In this document: piece after piece, positions 1-9,964 of the stretch
Position numbering within the stretch: position 1 is the first letter of the stretch
Layout of the letters: each line of letters opens with the position of its first letter
Origin: Myxococcota bacterium
Lineage (GTDB): Bacteria; Myxococcota_A; UBA796
Length of the DNA stretch: 64,000 bases
Assembly: GCA_029251165.1 (NCBI GenBank)
Contig: JAQXDW010000114.1
Location: 1 to 64,000 of the forward strand
Direction: 5' to 3'
Made by a program: the position numbers and the translations under genes
The notes under the pieces: model-generated
Told to the model about the DNA's origin: nothing
The model's input: only the letters and a program-made list of their open reading frames with translations
Database searches by the model: none

Positions 1-305
1 TAGGTCGTGGCAACGACTGGAGCGGGCTCACTGACCTCCGCCTCGACAGCGTCCGTCTCGGCAGCGTCCGTCTCGGCAGCGTCCGTCTGGGCTCCGGCGT
101 CTGTCTCGACGGTCTGGGCTCCGGCGTCTGTCTCGACGGTCTGGGCTCCGGCGTCCGTCTCGAGGGGCTGCTCGGCAGCGACCGGCTCCGTCACCGGCTC
201 AGCAGCGGGCTGCTCGGCAGCGGCGGGCGGCTCGACGGAGGCTCCCCCGGCGGCAGCAGGTGTGGACTCGGTCGAGCCGGAGCAGGCCAGGAAGAACAGC
301 AGCAT
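1..305 (-). CDS. Lipoprotein with acidic low-complexity repeats, cut by the left edge
   Basis: The reading frame opens at ATG 305 and runs off the window without a stop. It begins MLLFFLACSGST, a lipobox (FLA|C) with only seven residues before the lipid Cys and no Lys/Arg. The start is forced, because an in-frame TGA lies two codons upstream. The rest visible is Ala/Glu/Pro/Thr rich, with two copies of VETDAGAQT followed by DAAET units, so this is probably an extended spacer that leads to a domain outside the window. Anchoring in the envelope is inferred from the lipobox. No function can be assigned. Confidence 0.6.
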   Translation of the reverse strand, partial: MLLFFLACSGSTESTPAAAGGASVEPPAAAEQPAAEPVTEPVAAEQPLETDAGAQTVETDAGAQTVETDAGAQTDAAETDAAETDAVEAEVSEPAPVVATT

Positions 306-310
306 GGGTC

Positions 311-329
311 ACCCTCTTCGGCAGAGGGT
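311..329 (-). promoter_or_regulatory. Leader hairpin covering the ribosome binding site of the lipoprotein
   Basis: ACCCTCT at 311-317 pairs perfectly with AGAGGGT at 323-329 around a 5-base loop. In the lipoprotein mRNA the 3' arm reads AGAGGGT and is followed by GACCC and the ATG. The arm is therefore the likely Shine-Dalgarno sequence, held inside a stem. This could limit or gate translation; a role in control is inference from position only. Confidence 0.35.
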
Positions 330-424
330 AGCCCAGAAGTGCCCTGCCGCGACATGCTGTGCTCAGCGGTCGCCTCTGTGCTGCCATCCCAGGCTCTGGC
401 ACATGCCGGACTCGGCGAGCGGGG

Positions 425-1921
425 TCAGCCGCGCTTGAACCGGCCCAGCCCGATTCCGTACTTCTTCACCCTCGTCCCCATCTGGCGATCGGTAATTTTT
501 AGCATTCGAGCTGCCTTTGCCATGTTTCCCCGACTCGTCTTCAGGGCGTCCAGCAGGATCTCTCGCTCCAGCGCGTCGAGCTGCATCGTCAGCCCCTCTC
601 GGGCCTGCGTGGTGTCCGATGCCTCGGCGGTCTGTAGGGTGGGGGGGAGGTGGTGTCCGAGGATGACGTCGTCGCGTGCCATCAGGACCGCGCGCTCGAT
701 GCAGTTCTCCAGCTCCCGGACGTTCCCCGGCCAGTGGTAGGCCATCAGCATGTCGATGGCGGAGGTGGAGATTCTGCGGACGCGGCGGCCATGGAGGAGG
801 TTGCAGGCTCCGATGAAGTGGTCGGCCAGCAGCAGGATGTCGGCCCTTCTCTCTCGCAGCGGCGGCAGCCAGATCGGGAAGACGTTGAGGCGGTAGTACA
901 GGTCTGCCCGGAAGGTCCCCTCGACGATCATCTCCTCGAGGTTGCGGCTGGTCGCGGTGATGATTCGGGCATCTGTTCGGACGGTCTCCAGGCCGCCGAC
1001 CCGCTCGAATTCGCCTTCCTGGAGCACCCGCAGCAGCTTGATCTGGGTGGCAGCCGAGAGATCGCCGATCTCATCGAGGAACAGGGTTCCACCCCGCGCA
1101 CGCTCGAAGCGCCCCTTCCGCTGCCGCAGCGCCCCGGTGAAGCTGCCCTTCTCGTGTCCGAACAGCTCAGACTCGATGACGCCTTCTGGCAGCGCGGCGC
1201 TGTTCACCTTGATGAATGGCCCGTCTGGTCGGGGGCCGCTGCGGTGGAGTGCCTGGGCAACCAGCTCCTTTCCGGTGCCGCTCTCTCCGGTGATCAGCAC
1301 CGTCGTTGTGCTGCTGGCGACCTGCTGGATGAGTTCGAAGACCACCCGCATCGCCTTGGAGCTGCCGATGATGTTGCTCGGACGGGTCCGACCGCCGGAG
1401 GGTCCGGCCGGTGCGCGGTGGGCGGCGCGGCGGTGGTGGCGACGGACGAGGGGGGCGAGGAGGCCGGAGACGGTGGCGAGGAGGTGGAGATCAGCGGCGA
1501 GTCTCTCGGGCGTTGCGCCGAGGCGGTAGGCCCCCAGCGCGCCGATGCAGCGCGTCGTGCTCATCACTGGTACGCAGACATACGCGGGATCCAAGCCACG
1601 CTCGGCGAGCCGGGTCCAGTCTGCGAATCGGGGCTCTGCGGAGATCCGGAGCACGCCAGCCGGCCGGCCGGTTCGGATGACCCCTCCGGTGATGCTGGTC
1701 TCCGGGAGAATCTGCGCCCGTCGGATCTCGGCCGGAGTCAGGCCGTGGGCAGCCTCGACGCGGATCTGGTCGTGCTCGGCGTCGAGCAGCGCGAGGGTGG
1801 CTCGGTGGAGCTCGAGGCGCTCGGACAGCCAGCGCAGCACGGGTCCCAGCGCACCATCCAGCTCATCAGAGGCGGTGCAGCGCGCGGCGATGTCGGCGAG
1901 GACTGGCAGGGCGTCGTTCAT
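425..1921 (-). CDS. NifA-like sigma-54 activator (GAF, AAA+, Fis-type HTH)
   Basis: This 498-residue protein is an enhancer-binding activator of RNA polymerase carrying sigma-54. Residues about 10-160 look like a GAF sensor. The AAA+ domain has Walker A GESGTGKE (212-219), a GSFTGA loop (259-264; GAFTGA is usual) and Walker B TLFLDE (279-284). The C-terminal helix-turn-helix (about 449-490, ending in RVKKYGI) resembles NifA. There is no phosphoacceptor receiver domain, so a ligand or partner probably acts through the GAF domain. ATG 1921 overlaps the stop of the upstream MOSC gene (ATGA), which fits translational coupling as the last gene of the operon. NifA-like describes architecture; no nif genes are visible here. 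Confidence 0.9.
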   Translation of the reverse strand: MNDALPVLADIAARCTASDELDGALGPVLRWLSERLELHRATLALLDAEHDQIRVEAAHGLTPAEIRRAQILPETSITGGVIRTGRPAGVLRISAEPRFADWTRLAERGLDPAYVCVPVMSTTRCIGALGAYRLGATPERLAADLHLLATVSGLLAPLVRRHHRRAAHRAPAGPSGGRTRPSNIIGSSKAMRVVFELIQQVASSTTTVLITGESGTGKELVAQALHRSGPRPDGPFIKVNSAALPEGVIESELFGHEKGSFTGALRQRKGRFERARGGTLFLDEIGDLSAATQIKLLRVLQEGEFERVGGLETVRTDARIITATSRNLEEMIVEGTFRADLYYRLNVFPIWLPPLRERRADILLLADHFIGACNLLHGRRVRRISTSAIDMLMAYHWPGNVRELENCIERAVLMARDDVILGHHLPPTLQTAEASDTTQAREGLTMQLDALEREILLDALKTSRGNMAKAARMLKITDRQMGTRVKKYGIGLGRFKRG

Positions 1922-2451
1922 GACTTCCCACGGTGTATCACTACAGCGGCATCTCCAGGGCGGACCACCCCGGCCTGGACCACAGTGAGCATCATTCCCC
2001 GCAGCCGCCAGGTGTAGAAGCGGGGATCGCCGTTGAGCCTTCGGGCCTCCTTTCCAAACCGACTCTGGAACTTCCGGCAGCCGGTGTGGCGCTTGGGAGT
2101 GACCGTGAGGATCGCGGTGCCGACTCGGATGTGGCTGTGCGCAGGGAGGTTGTCCTGGGAGATGTCGAGGTCGAGGTGGAGGTTGTCGCCGGTGAGGGTG
2201 GCGTCCTGCTCTCCGGTGAGCACGTCGGCGACATCGGCCCGCAGCGCGGAGACCTGACGCAGCGCATAGCGAGCGGGGTACAGCGCCGCGCGCTTCTCCC
2301 ACCGGTCGCCCTCGATCCCACGCGCTGGGCTGAGGATCGCCGCAGCCGGCTGGCGCCGCTCGCCGACCCTGGGGCGAATCACCAGCCGGACCAGGGTGCC
2401 GAAATCCTTCGGCGGCGGCGGCAGGGCGAGGATGTGCTGTGCGAGGTCCAT
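1918..2451 (-). CDS. MOSC domain protein
   Basis: This 177-residue protein fits the MOSC (molybdenum cofactor sulfurase C-terminal) family. It shows GIEGDRW near residue 47, a block containing DLDISQDNL, and the conserved Cys in KRHTGCRKF. MOSC proteins are small beta-barrels that handle sulfur bound to the conserved Cys, often for Mo-cofactor enzymes or detoxification; the substrate here is unknown. A good ribosome site (GGAGAG) precedes the ATG. The gene starts 11 bases after the DUF58 gene and overlaps the activator gene by 4 bases. Its place in a MoxR operon is unusual in my experience. Confidence 0.85.
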   Translation of the reverse strand: MDLAQHILALPPPPKDFGTLVRLVIRPRVGERRQPAAAILSPARGIEGDRWEKRAALYPARYALRQVSALRADVADVLTGEQDATLTGDNLHLDLDISQDNLPAHSHIRVGTAILTVTPKRHTGCRKFQSRFGKEARRLNGDPRFYTWRLRGMMLTVVQAGVVRPGDAAVVIHRGKS

Positions 2452-2462
2452 GGCGTTCTCTC

Positions 2463-3769
2463 CTACAGCATGCCCGCGCGCTTGATCTCCAGGTACCGGT
2501 TGACCAGGGCACTCGGGAGCTGCTCCGGCTCGACGTCGAGGGTCATCAGGCGGTGCTTGCGGAGGGCTGTGTGGGCGGTGCGGCGCTGGTGAAGGTAGTG
2601 TGCCGCGCCGATCGCGCGCAGGGCCTCGGAGAGGTCGCCGACCGGGGCCTGGGCTGCATCGAGCAGCGCAGACTCTCGCATCGAGGCGGTCAGCACGAGG
2701 TGGCGGCGCCGCAGCGGTGCGAGGGCACGGGGAAGCTCGGAGGCGTCGTCGTCGCGGAGGTTGGTCACCAGAACGATCAGCGCCCGGCGTCGCTGCCGGA
2801 CGGCGAGGGTGGCGGCAGCAGCGGCATAGTCGGAGGGAGCGGTGGTGGTCTGGAGGTCGAAGACGCTGGAGAGCACTGCGTTGACCCCGCCCCGTCCACG
2901 GACCGGCGGCAGCCAGCGCTGCTGACCAGCGAACGCCAGGAGTCCCACCGAGTCGCCCTGCCGCAGCGCGACGTAGCTCAGCAGCAGGATCGCGTTGAGG
3001 GCGGTGTCGAAGTGGTTGATGTGGTCTGGTCCCTCGTCTGCGCGCATCCGCCGCCCGCAGTCCAGCAAGAAGACCACCCGCTGGTTGCGCTCCTCCCGAT
3101 ACTCCCGGCTGATGAGCTGGTTGCGTCTGCTGACCGCGCTCCAGTCGATCTGGCGGAGGGTGTCGCCCTTTCGGAACTCCCGAAGCTGGTGGAACTCCTG
3201 GCCCTGGCCCCGGCGACGCTGGAGGTGGATGCCCATCGCGTTGGTGCGCTTCTGCATCGCCAGAAGGGCGTAGCGTGCGACCTGCTTGAAGTCTGGGAAG
3301 ACCTTCAGCTCACCGGGTGCATCCAGGTGACGCCGCTGTGCGAGGAGCCGCAGCGGGCTGTGGATGTGGGTGTCGACCCCGCTGAAGGAGAATCGCCCAC
3401 GGGTCATGGGGCGGAGCGTGTAGGTGATCTCTTGCCAGGCGGTGCCGGGCACGGTGAGGGTGCGGGGCATGTCCTTGACCCCGAATTCGCTGGGGTGGTT
3501 GTCGAACAGGTCGAGGCGCACGGGCCGGGGGGCCGGGTTTGTGACGCGGATGGTGAAGCCGTGCCAGCTGCCCAGCGACAGCGTGGTCGGTCCGTCGCGC
3601 GTTGCGGTGGGCGAGGGCAGCCGCCGGAGCAGCCAGGCGTCCAGGAGGAGCGCGAGCCCCAGCCCGCCGCCCATCGCCGCCCACGGGCCGCGCAGCCCAT
3701 CGAGCCACACCGCGACGAGCCCGACGGCCAGCCACAGGGTGAGGAGCGTCAGCGCCCGGCGGGAGGGGA

Positions 3770-3773
<4 letters not shown>
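2463..3773 (-). CDS. DUF58 / vWA-like protein, partner of MoxR
   Basis: The 436-residue protein has two N-terminal membrane segments (about residues 5-25 and 30-47), a beta-rich middle and the DUF58 signature (REFRKGDTLRQIDWSA). A von Willebrand A-like region follows. DUF58 proteins are almost always encoded beside MoxR ATPases and are thought to work with them in envelope assembly or chaperone functions. The expected MIDAS metal site DxSxS reads DCGRR here, so metal binding by this domain is doubtful. The start codon overlaps the moxR stop (ATGA). Confidence 0.88.
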
Positions 3774-4718
<945 letters not shown>

Positions 4719-4744
<26 letters not shown>

Positions 4745-5699
4745 GCGTCCACTCCTGCTGAAGACGGTGAATCTCAGCGGTGAATTGTCGGGGGTCGGTG
4801 ATGGTCTTGCCCTCGGGGGGCAGGCCGGCGGACTGCCGGGCGCTGTCGAGGAGCATCGCGGCATGGCCCTGTCGCCAGAGGAAGACGCCGGTGGCCTGGA
4901 TGTGCTCCAGGATGCTGCGCCGATCGGTGTCGGGGTCTGGCAGCAGCGGTCCGAGCCGTCGAGAGGCCCGCAGTCCGGCCGCCATCAGCAGCACCAGCGC
5001 GCTGATCACCGCTGGCCATGCTGTGGTCCACAGGGTGCCGAGCAGCGAGGGAGAGGTGCCGCGGATGACGAGGGTGGCGTGCGGCGGGATGCCGTCTGCG
5101 GTGAGGGCCTCCCACAGGCGCACTCCGGGGGCGTCGTCTGCGACGAGCGCGGTGTTGTTGTACTGCGCGGGATCGGGGAGCATTGTGATCCGGCCGCTGC
5201 CGTGGCGGCGCATCTGGGGGGGGCGCGCGGGGGGGGGCTCGGCGGTCGTGTCTTCGTCGGTCGTGTCTTCGTCGGTCCCATCGGGAGCGGCGGTGTCTGC
5301 TTCGTCGGGAGCGCTCCAGGGCTCGGGGACCGTGAAGCCGGCGCCCTCCAGGATCGGGTGCGGCCCGAGGGTGCTGGCGACCATCGCGGTCCCACCATCG
5401 GCCACCCAGGCCAGGACGTCCTCGGCGACTCGAGCTCGGTACTCCGGGTCGCTGTCCAGCAGGAGCAGCGCGCCCTCCTGGGGCATCGCCTCCATGCCCC
5501 AGGTGCTGTCTGCGGACACCCCCAGCGCGATCAGCATGCGCTCGACGGCGAGGTAGTCGTTGACTCGGGCTTCTCCCGACAGCTCGATCTCTCGGGTCTC
5601 CTCGACCTGCTCGAACAGGAGCAGGAACAGGCCGACAGCCGACAGCACTCCCACAATCAGGAGCAGAGAGGCGCGCTGTGGTCCGGTCAGGCGACTCAC
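4719..5699 (-). CDS. DUF4350-like membrane protein of the MoxR operon
   Basis: The 326-residue protein has an N-terminal membrane segment (about residues 10-30), an extracytoplasmic-looking domain and a second membrane segment near residue 245. An acidic linker has two DEDTT units, encoded by a perfect DNA repeat near 5240-5275. Proteins with this layout beside MoxR and DUF4129 genes are annotated DUF4350; their activity is unknown. A GTG start at 5699 is preferred because it forms a GTGA overlap with the previous stop. An ATG at 5735 is possible but would deepen the overlap. Confidence 0.75.
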
Positions 5700-7123
5700 G
5701 ATGCGACCTCGAAGTGGTGATTCCAGGTGGAGCACAGGGCCTCGGCCTGCGCGGCGGTCGGGATGCGGCGGGCGTAGGCCAGGGCGATCCAGGCTCGGGT
5801 CAGGTCTGCGAAGAAGCGGATCTTCTCCGGTGCCAGACCGGCGGCGCGGACCTGGCGCAGGCAGTCGCCCTCAGTGGCGCCTTCCTCGATGCGCAGCCCC
5901 GCTGCGACGAGGTCCATCAGTGCCCCACGGTACAGCAGCGACAGCGCCTCCGGGTGCCTCCCCGCAGACCACAGCGCCCAGGCCTGGGCGGCGAGATCGG
6001 AGGGCAGTGGCGTGCTGTCATCGAGCAGCGCGGCCCCGGTGCGCATGCTCAGCGGTGCCGGCGTGTCGATCTTGCGACGGGTCGGCAGGCGCACATACCG
6101 CAGCACCAGGGCGATCATCACCAGCAGCCCGATGCCCAGGATGGCGTAGGCCGCCGCCCGGATCATCTCTCCGAGGTAGGGCACGAGCTTCTGGGCCTCT
6201 GGGCTCAGCTCTGGCAGCTCATAGCGGGGCTTCCACTGCTCCTCGATGCCGACCGGGATGAACTCTCGCTGCTGACGGACGATCTCCAGGGCAGACTCCG
6301 GCGTGCGCTCCTGGGCCGCTGCCGCGCCGGGTGCGATGCCTGCGAGGAGCGAGATCAGGAGCAGCCCAGCGGTCAGCGTACCCTTGAGGCGGCTGGCGAG
6401 GCGCCGGAACGCCAGCTCGATGTCCCAGCCCTCCAGCTGGGTCCGGCGGTTGATGTAGAGGCCAAACCCGCCAGCGACCACCAGCGGCTCCACCAGACTG
6501 ACCGCCACGAGGTAGACCCCAGGCATCACCGCGGAGAGCCATGTCGGCGGCTGCCCGATGGCGATGCGATCGACGAGAACCTCGACGGAATACTGCGGAT
6601 CGGCGGGCAGCATCATCAGCACCAGCCCGGCAAGCCCGAGCATCACCGCAAGCTCCATCAGCAGACCGAGCACCGTCAGCGCCAGGGCTGCTCCGCTCCC
6701 TCGGTGACCCAGCACTGCCCGGCGTCGGCGTCGGGTGTCGCCGGAGAGGCCCTCCAGGTCTGCGATCGGGGTGAGGAAGGCGCGCAGCGGATCTGGACGC
6801 CGCCAGAACAGCTCGCCGAGGTTGCTGCGCCACAGCTGTGCAGACCAGACCTCGGTCACGCCCGGGACCACTCCGAACAGCGCCCGACTGAGGACGAATC
6901 GCGGCACCCGCCCCCACAGCGGCTTGAGCCACCACAGCAAGAGGACCGCCAGCCACGGACGACGGTGGAGGCCAGCTGCGATCAGCATGCCGACCGGCAG
7001 GACGACCGCACACCATGTCACCACCAGCGGCCCCCACCAGCGGCGAGCCATCGCAAAGCCGAGGTCGATCGACTCCCATGGGTTTCGCTGCCGGAGCACG
7101 GCCTGGAGGTCATCGGGTCTCAT
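5696..7123 (-). CDS. DUF4129 domain multi-pass membrane protein
   Basis: The 475-residue protein has several hydrophobic segments in its N-terminal half and another near residue 325. A C-terminal cytoplasmic helical domain of DUF4129 type follows (LWSAGRHPEALSLLYRGAL). DUF4129 proteins are standard members of MoxR/DUF58 clusters. The start at 7123 is supported by GGGAGG just upstream and gives a 14-base overlap with the preceding gene. The N-terminal region resembles the membrane helper proteins often encoded separately in such clusters, so this may be a fusion. Function in envelope biogenesis is inferred from context. Confidence 0.8.
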   Translation of the reverse strand: MRPDDLQAVLRQRNPWESIDLGFAMARRWWGPLVVTWCAVVLPVGMLIAAGLHRRPWLAVLLLWWLKPLWGRVPRFVLSRALFGVVPGVTEVWSAQLWRSNLGELFWRRPDPLRAFLTPIADLEGLSGDTRRRRRAVLGHRGSGAALALTVLGLLMELAVMLGLAGLVLMMLPADPQYSVEVLVDRIAIGQPPTWLSAVMPGVYLVAVSLVEPLVVAGGFGLYINRRTQLEGWDIELAFRRLASRLKGTLTAGLLLISLLAGIAPGAAAAQERTPESALEIVRQQREFIPVGIEEQWKPRYELPELSPEAQKLVPYLGEMIRAAAYAILGIGLLVMIALVLRYVRLPTRRKIDTPAPLSMRTGAALLDDSTPLPSDLAAQAWALWSAGRHPEALSLLYRGALMDLVAAGLRIEEGATEGDCLRQVRAAGLAPEKIRFFADLTRAWIALAYARRIPTAAQAEALCSTWNHHFEVAS

Positions 7124-8075
7124 CGCGCCTCCCTGCACCCAGCAGGTACACGCTCACCAGCACCCACATCGCCACTCCGACACCGTATCGGAGCGTCAGG
7201 GGCAGGGTGTGTCGGGGCGACCAGAATGCCTCCAGCCCTGCCGCGATCACCAGCATCCCGGTGAAGCCATAGACGATCGGCATCGCGGTCTTTGCCGCCA
7301 TCGCCAGCGCGGTCCGCCGGCTGTGTCGTCCGGGTGCGATGAGCGCGAGCCCCAGCCGCAGCCCCGCAGCCCCCGCCAGGACGATCGCGGTCAGCTCGAA
7401 GGCGCCGTGGGCGATCATGAACGGGTAGAGGGTGGAGGAGAAGCCGACGTTGCCGAGGTGTCCGATGACCGCGCCGATGGACACGCCGTTGAAGATGAGG
7501 AAGAACGACGAGCCGAGCCCGGCGAGGAGCCCGGATGCGAACACCCGGAAGCCGATGCCGATGTTGTTTCGGATGTAGAAACCAAACATCGCGATGTCGG
7601 TCTCCGCCGTTCGCTCGTGGAGGAATTGCTCGGAGGCTGGATCGTACATCCGCTCCACGTTGTCGAGCATCGCGGGGTTGAGGATGCTGTGGATGGCCTC
7701 GGGGGTGTGTCGGACCGCGAGCACGGTCAGCAGCAGCGGACCCACAAACAGCACCGTGGAGGCGAGGACCAGCCGCCACTCCTGCCGCACCCGCGCCGGG
7801 AAGGTCCGCTGGATGCCCTCCATCAGCCGGGGGGCGATCAGGGGGCGACCGTAGAGCTGCTGGTGTCCGCGGAGAACCATGCGGTTGAGTCGGTCGACCA
7901 GCTCGGGATTATAGGCCCGGCTTCGGGCGAGGGCGAGCTGCTGACAGAGGCGCCGATAGGCCTGCGGAAAGTCCGGCGCCGCAGCGGTCTGCCCGCCCTC
8001 CAGTCGGTCCAGGACGCCCTCGAGGGACTCCCAGTCTGCGGTGTGCCGGTCGACGAAGCGATCCTGACCGGTCAT
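7110..8075 (-). CDS. Stage II sporulation protein M-like (DUF95) membrane protein
   Basis: The 321-residue protein has a soluble helical N-terminus and a multi-pass C-terminal half. The family signature is present: FGFYIRNNIGIGFRVFASG and, further on, a small-residue helix with HGAFELTAIVLAG. In Bacillus, SpoIIM belongs to the peptidoglycan-degrading engulfment complex. In non-sporulating Gram-negatives this family sits in MoxR/RDD operons, so the name does not imply sporulation. The start at 8075 overlaps the RDD stop as ATGA; a longer in-frame extension would lie inside the RDD gene. Confidence 0.88.
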   Translation of the reverse strand: MTGQDRFVDRHTADWESLEGVLDRLEGGQTAAAPDFPQAYRRLCQQLALARSRAYNPELVDRLNRMVLRGHQQLYGRPLIAPRLMEGIQRTFPARVRQEWRLVLASTVLFVGPLLLTVLAVRHTPEAIHSILNPAMLDNVERMYDPASEQFLHERTAETDIAMFGFYIRNNIGIGFRVFASGLLAGLGSSFFLIFNGVSIGAVIGHLGNVGFSSTLYPFMIAHGAFELTAIVLAGAAGLRLGLALIAPGRHSRRTALAMAAKTAMPIVYGFTGMLVIAAGLEAFWSPRHTLPLTLRYGVGVAMWVLVSVYLLGAGRRDETR

Positions 8076-8740
8076 CGGCGCCCCAGCAGCCAGCGGGCCG
8101 TGGCGTTGAGGGCCTCGGTGTCGGTGAAGGTCGGGTGCACGAGGGCCGCGAGCTCCTCGGCGCGGGCGTTGGTCCACTCCGGACCTCGGACCGCGAAGTC
8201 GATCACGGCCCGCTGCTCCTGGAGGGTGAGCGCGACTGGAGCCGGGCAGGGTGGCGCATCGGTGAGTGGCTTAGGGCTGTCGGGACGATCGATGTAGACG
8301 ACCACCGTCTGGGCCGCGAGGTCGCCGAGGCGCTTGAAGTCCCGGCTGCTGACCATCGCGGCGATGCCGAAGAAGTAGGCCAGCGGGAGGAAGTCGGCGA
8401 ACCGCAGCAGGTTTCGGATCACGCTGGCTTCCAGCCCGACGGGCCGGCCATCATCGTGGACCACCGCCAGCCCCATCACCTGCTTGCCCGGCGTCTGCCC
8501 CCGGCGGGTGACCTCGAACAGCACCGGGTAGAACCACTCCATTAGGAAGATGACGACCATCAGCGGCCCGCTTCCGGCCTGCCCCATCAGCGAGATGGTG
8601 AAGCCGAAGACGCCATACATCATGGCGCGAATGAGCTGGTCGAGCATCCACGCCACCGCACGCACCGTCGGTCCGGCAACCCGAAGGGAGAGCGAGACGC
8701 CCTCTGGGGTTTCGACGGTGCGGGTGGTGTCGAGAAGCAT
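8072..8740 (-). CDS. RDD family membrane protein, first gene of the MoxR operon
   Basis: The 222-residue protein carries an RDD domain in residues about 20-150: an early AVAWMLDQLIRA segment, then GQTPGKQVMGLAVV, then VIRNLLRFADFLP and a third hydrophobic stretch. The Arg-Asp pattern of the family appears in relaxed form. RDD proteins are small membrane proteins, some proposed as ion antiporters. The C-terminal 70 residues are soluble. It is the first gene of an eight-gene run, all on the minus strand with overlaps or an 11-base gap, so the operon promoter should lie in 8741-8790 or above. No clear ribosome site was seen. Confidence 0.85.
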   Translation of the reverse strand: MLLDTTRTVETPEGVSLSLRVAGPTVRAVAWMLDQLIRAMMYGVFGFTISLMGQAGSGPLMVVIFLMEWFYPVLFEVTRRGQTPGKQVMGLAVVHDDGRPVGLEASVIRNLLRFADFLPLAYFFGIAAMVSSRDFKRLGDLAAQTVVVYIDRPDSPKPLTDAPPCPAPVALTLQEQRAVIDFAVRGPEWTNARAEELAALVHPTFTDTEALNATARWLLGRR

Positions 8741-8790
8741 GGGAGATTGTATCTGGTTGGCGGTCGGAGTTGGGGGGACCGGCCTTGCGC

Positions 8791-9897
8791 TCAGGGAACC
8801 GGAACCTGTGCATCGATGACCGTCACCCGTGGCTCCCAGATCAAGACCCCGGCCTCAACCATCGAGGGCAGTGCTTTGGTTCCCTCAATGAACGACGCGC
8901 GCGATGGGTATCCGCCGACGAAGAAGTCCAGCTGAAACAGGTTGGGCTGAAACGCCCCGCCGGTGTCGGACAGCACCACCAGCCGAAGCTCCTCGTTGCT
9001 CCGCAGCGCGAGGAGCTTCCCGAGGCCGAGGTTGTAGACGTCTCCAGCCACGCTCACATGTGGCCTCAGCCGAACCTTGTCCGGCGGCGCAGGACCCCAG
9101 CCCATTACCCCGTCGACCTGCGCGAAGTACCAGTACCGCTTCTGCTGTGTCGGATCGCGGATCGCGGGGTCGTAGGGCATCTCGTTGGGACGGGCGACGT
9201 TGAACAGCGCGGCGCTGCCGTCGGGCAAGGTGACCTCGATGGTGCCCTGCATCATCGCCTCGAACACCCCCCGGCGGGTCAGCCAGACCAGCGGCTCGGC
9301 AGCACAGCCGTCGGGATTGTCGGTGTAGATCCCGCCGATCACCTCCATCCGGGTGTAGCGGGTGCGGCAGGCGTCGTCCTCGGGCACCGCGTAGAGGGCG
9401 TGGCTGTAGGTCTGCGTTCGGACCGGGCTGCCGAGGAACTGGTAGACGAGGTAGCGGGTCATGCGGATGCGGTCGCTCGGCAGCGTGTGACCACGGGCTG
9501 TGGCGCCCTCCAGGTCTGGCTTCCACTGGATGAGGCGGAAGTTGTCGGCCAGAAACACGGGGTCTGCGAGCCGGTTGGTGCCAGCAGCGGCGTCTTCCTC
9601 GGCGACGCGGATCACGAACGCCAGGGTCGCGCGCACGTCGTCGAGGCTCACCCCAAGCTCTGCGAACAGACCGGCGTGGACCCCGCCGGGGTCTGATTCT
9701 GGTGGGCTCTCCAGGTACGACAGCGCCGAGGCTGCGACCGCTGCGAGCGCGACGGGGTCGGTGACCACGGTGTCGGTGGTCACAAGAGAAGCCTCAGAGA
9801 GCAGTATCTCTGTGGAAACTTCGCGATCGGTGACCACGTTGTTCGGCCCGCGGAGGGGCCAGGCAGACGCGGCGAGGCAGAGCAGCAGCGGAGACAT
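8791..9897 (-). CDS. MltA/3D-domain protein, putative lytic transglycosylase
   Basis: The 368-residue protein starts with a short signal peptide (MSPLLLCLAASA). Its C-terminal part has DTGGAF (311-316) and a following Asp (324), which match the 3D double-psi barrel that holds the catalytic Asp of MltA lytic transglycosylases. The segment before it (GSAALFNVARPNEMPY) fits the MltA insert region. Such enzymes cleave peptidoglycan glycan strands to anhydro-muropeptides in the periplasm. The N-terminal 140 residues are not recognisable. It is transcribed away from the FG-GAP gene at 9965, across 67 bases. Confidence 0.7.
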   Translation of the reverse strand: MSPLLLCLAASAWPLRGPNNVVTDREVSTEILLSEASLVTTDTVVTDPVALAAVAASALSYLESPPESDPGGVHAGLFAELGVSLDDVRATLAFVIRVAEEDAAAGTNRLADPVFLADNFRLIQWKPDLEGATARGHTLPSDRIRMTRYLVYQFLGSPVRTQTYSHALYAVPEDDACRTRYTRMEVIGGIYTDNPDGCAAEPLVWLTRRGVFEAMMQGTIEVTLPDGSAALFNVARPNEMPYDPAIRDPTQQKRYWYFAQVDGVMGWGPAPPDKVRLRPHVSVAGDVYNLGLGKLLALRSNEELRLVVLSDTGGAFQPNLFQLDFFVGGYPSRASFIEGTKALPSMVEAGVLIWEPRVTVIDAQVPVP

Positions 9898-9964
9898 TTC
9901 CCAGACGTAACGCCTCGGACACTGTTTTCACTCCACGCCGAGAGGGTCGCGCTATCTATGACAT

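Noticed and set aside
7110..8075. Sporulation role from the SpoIIM name
   Set aside because: The family is common in MoxR/RDD operons of non-sporulating bacteria and no sporulation genes are in the window.
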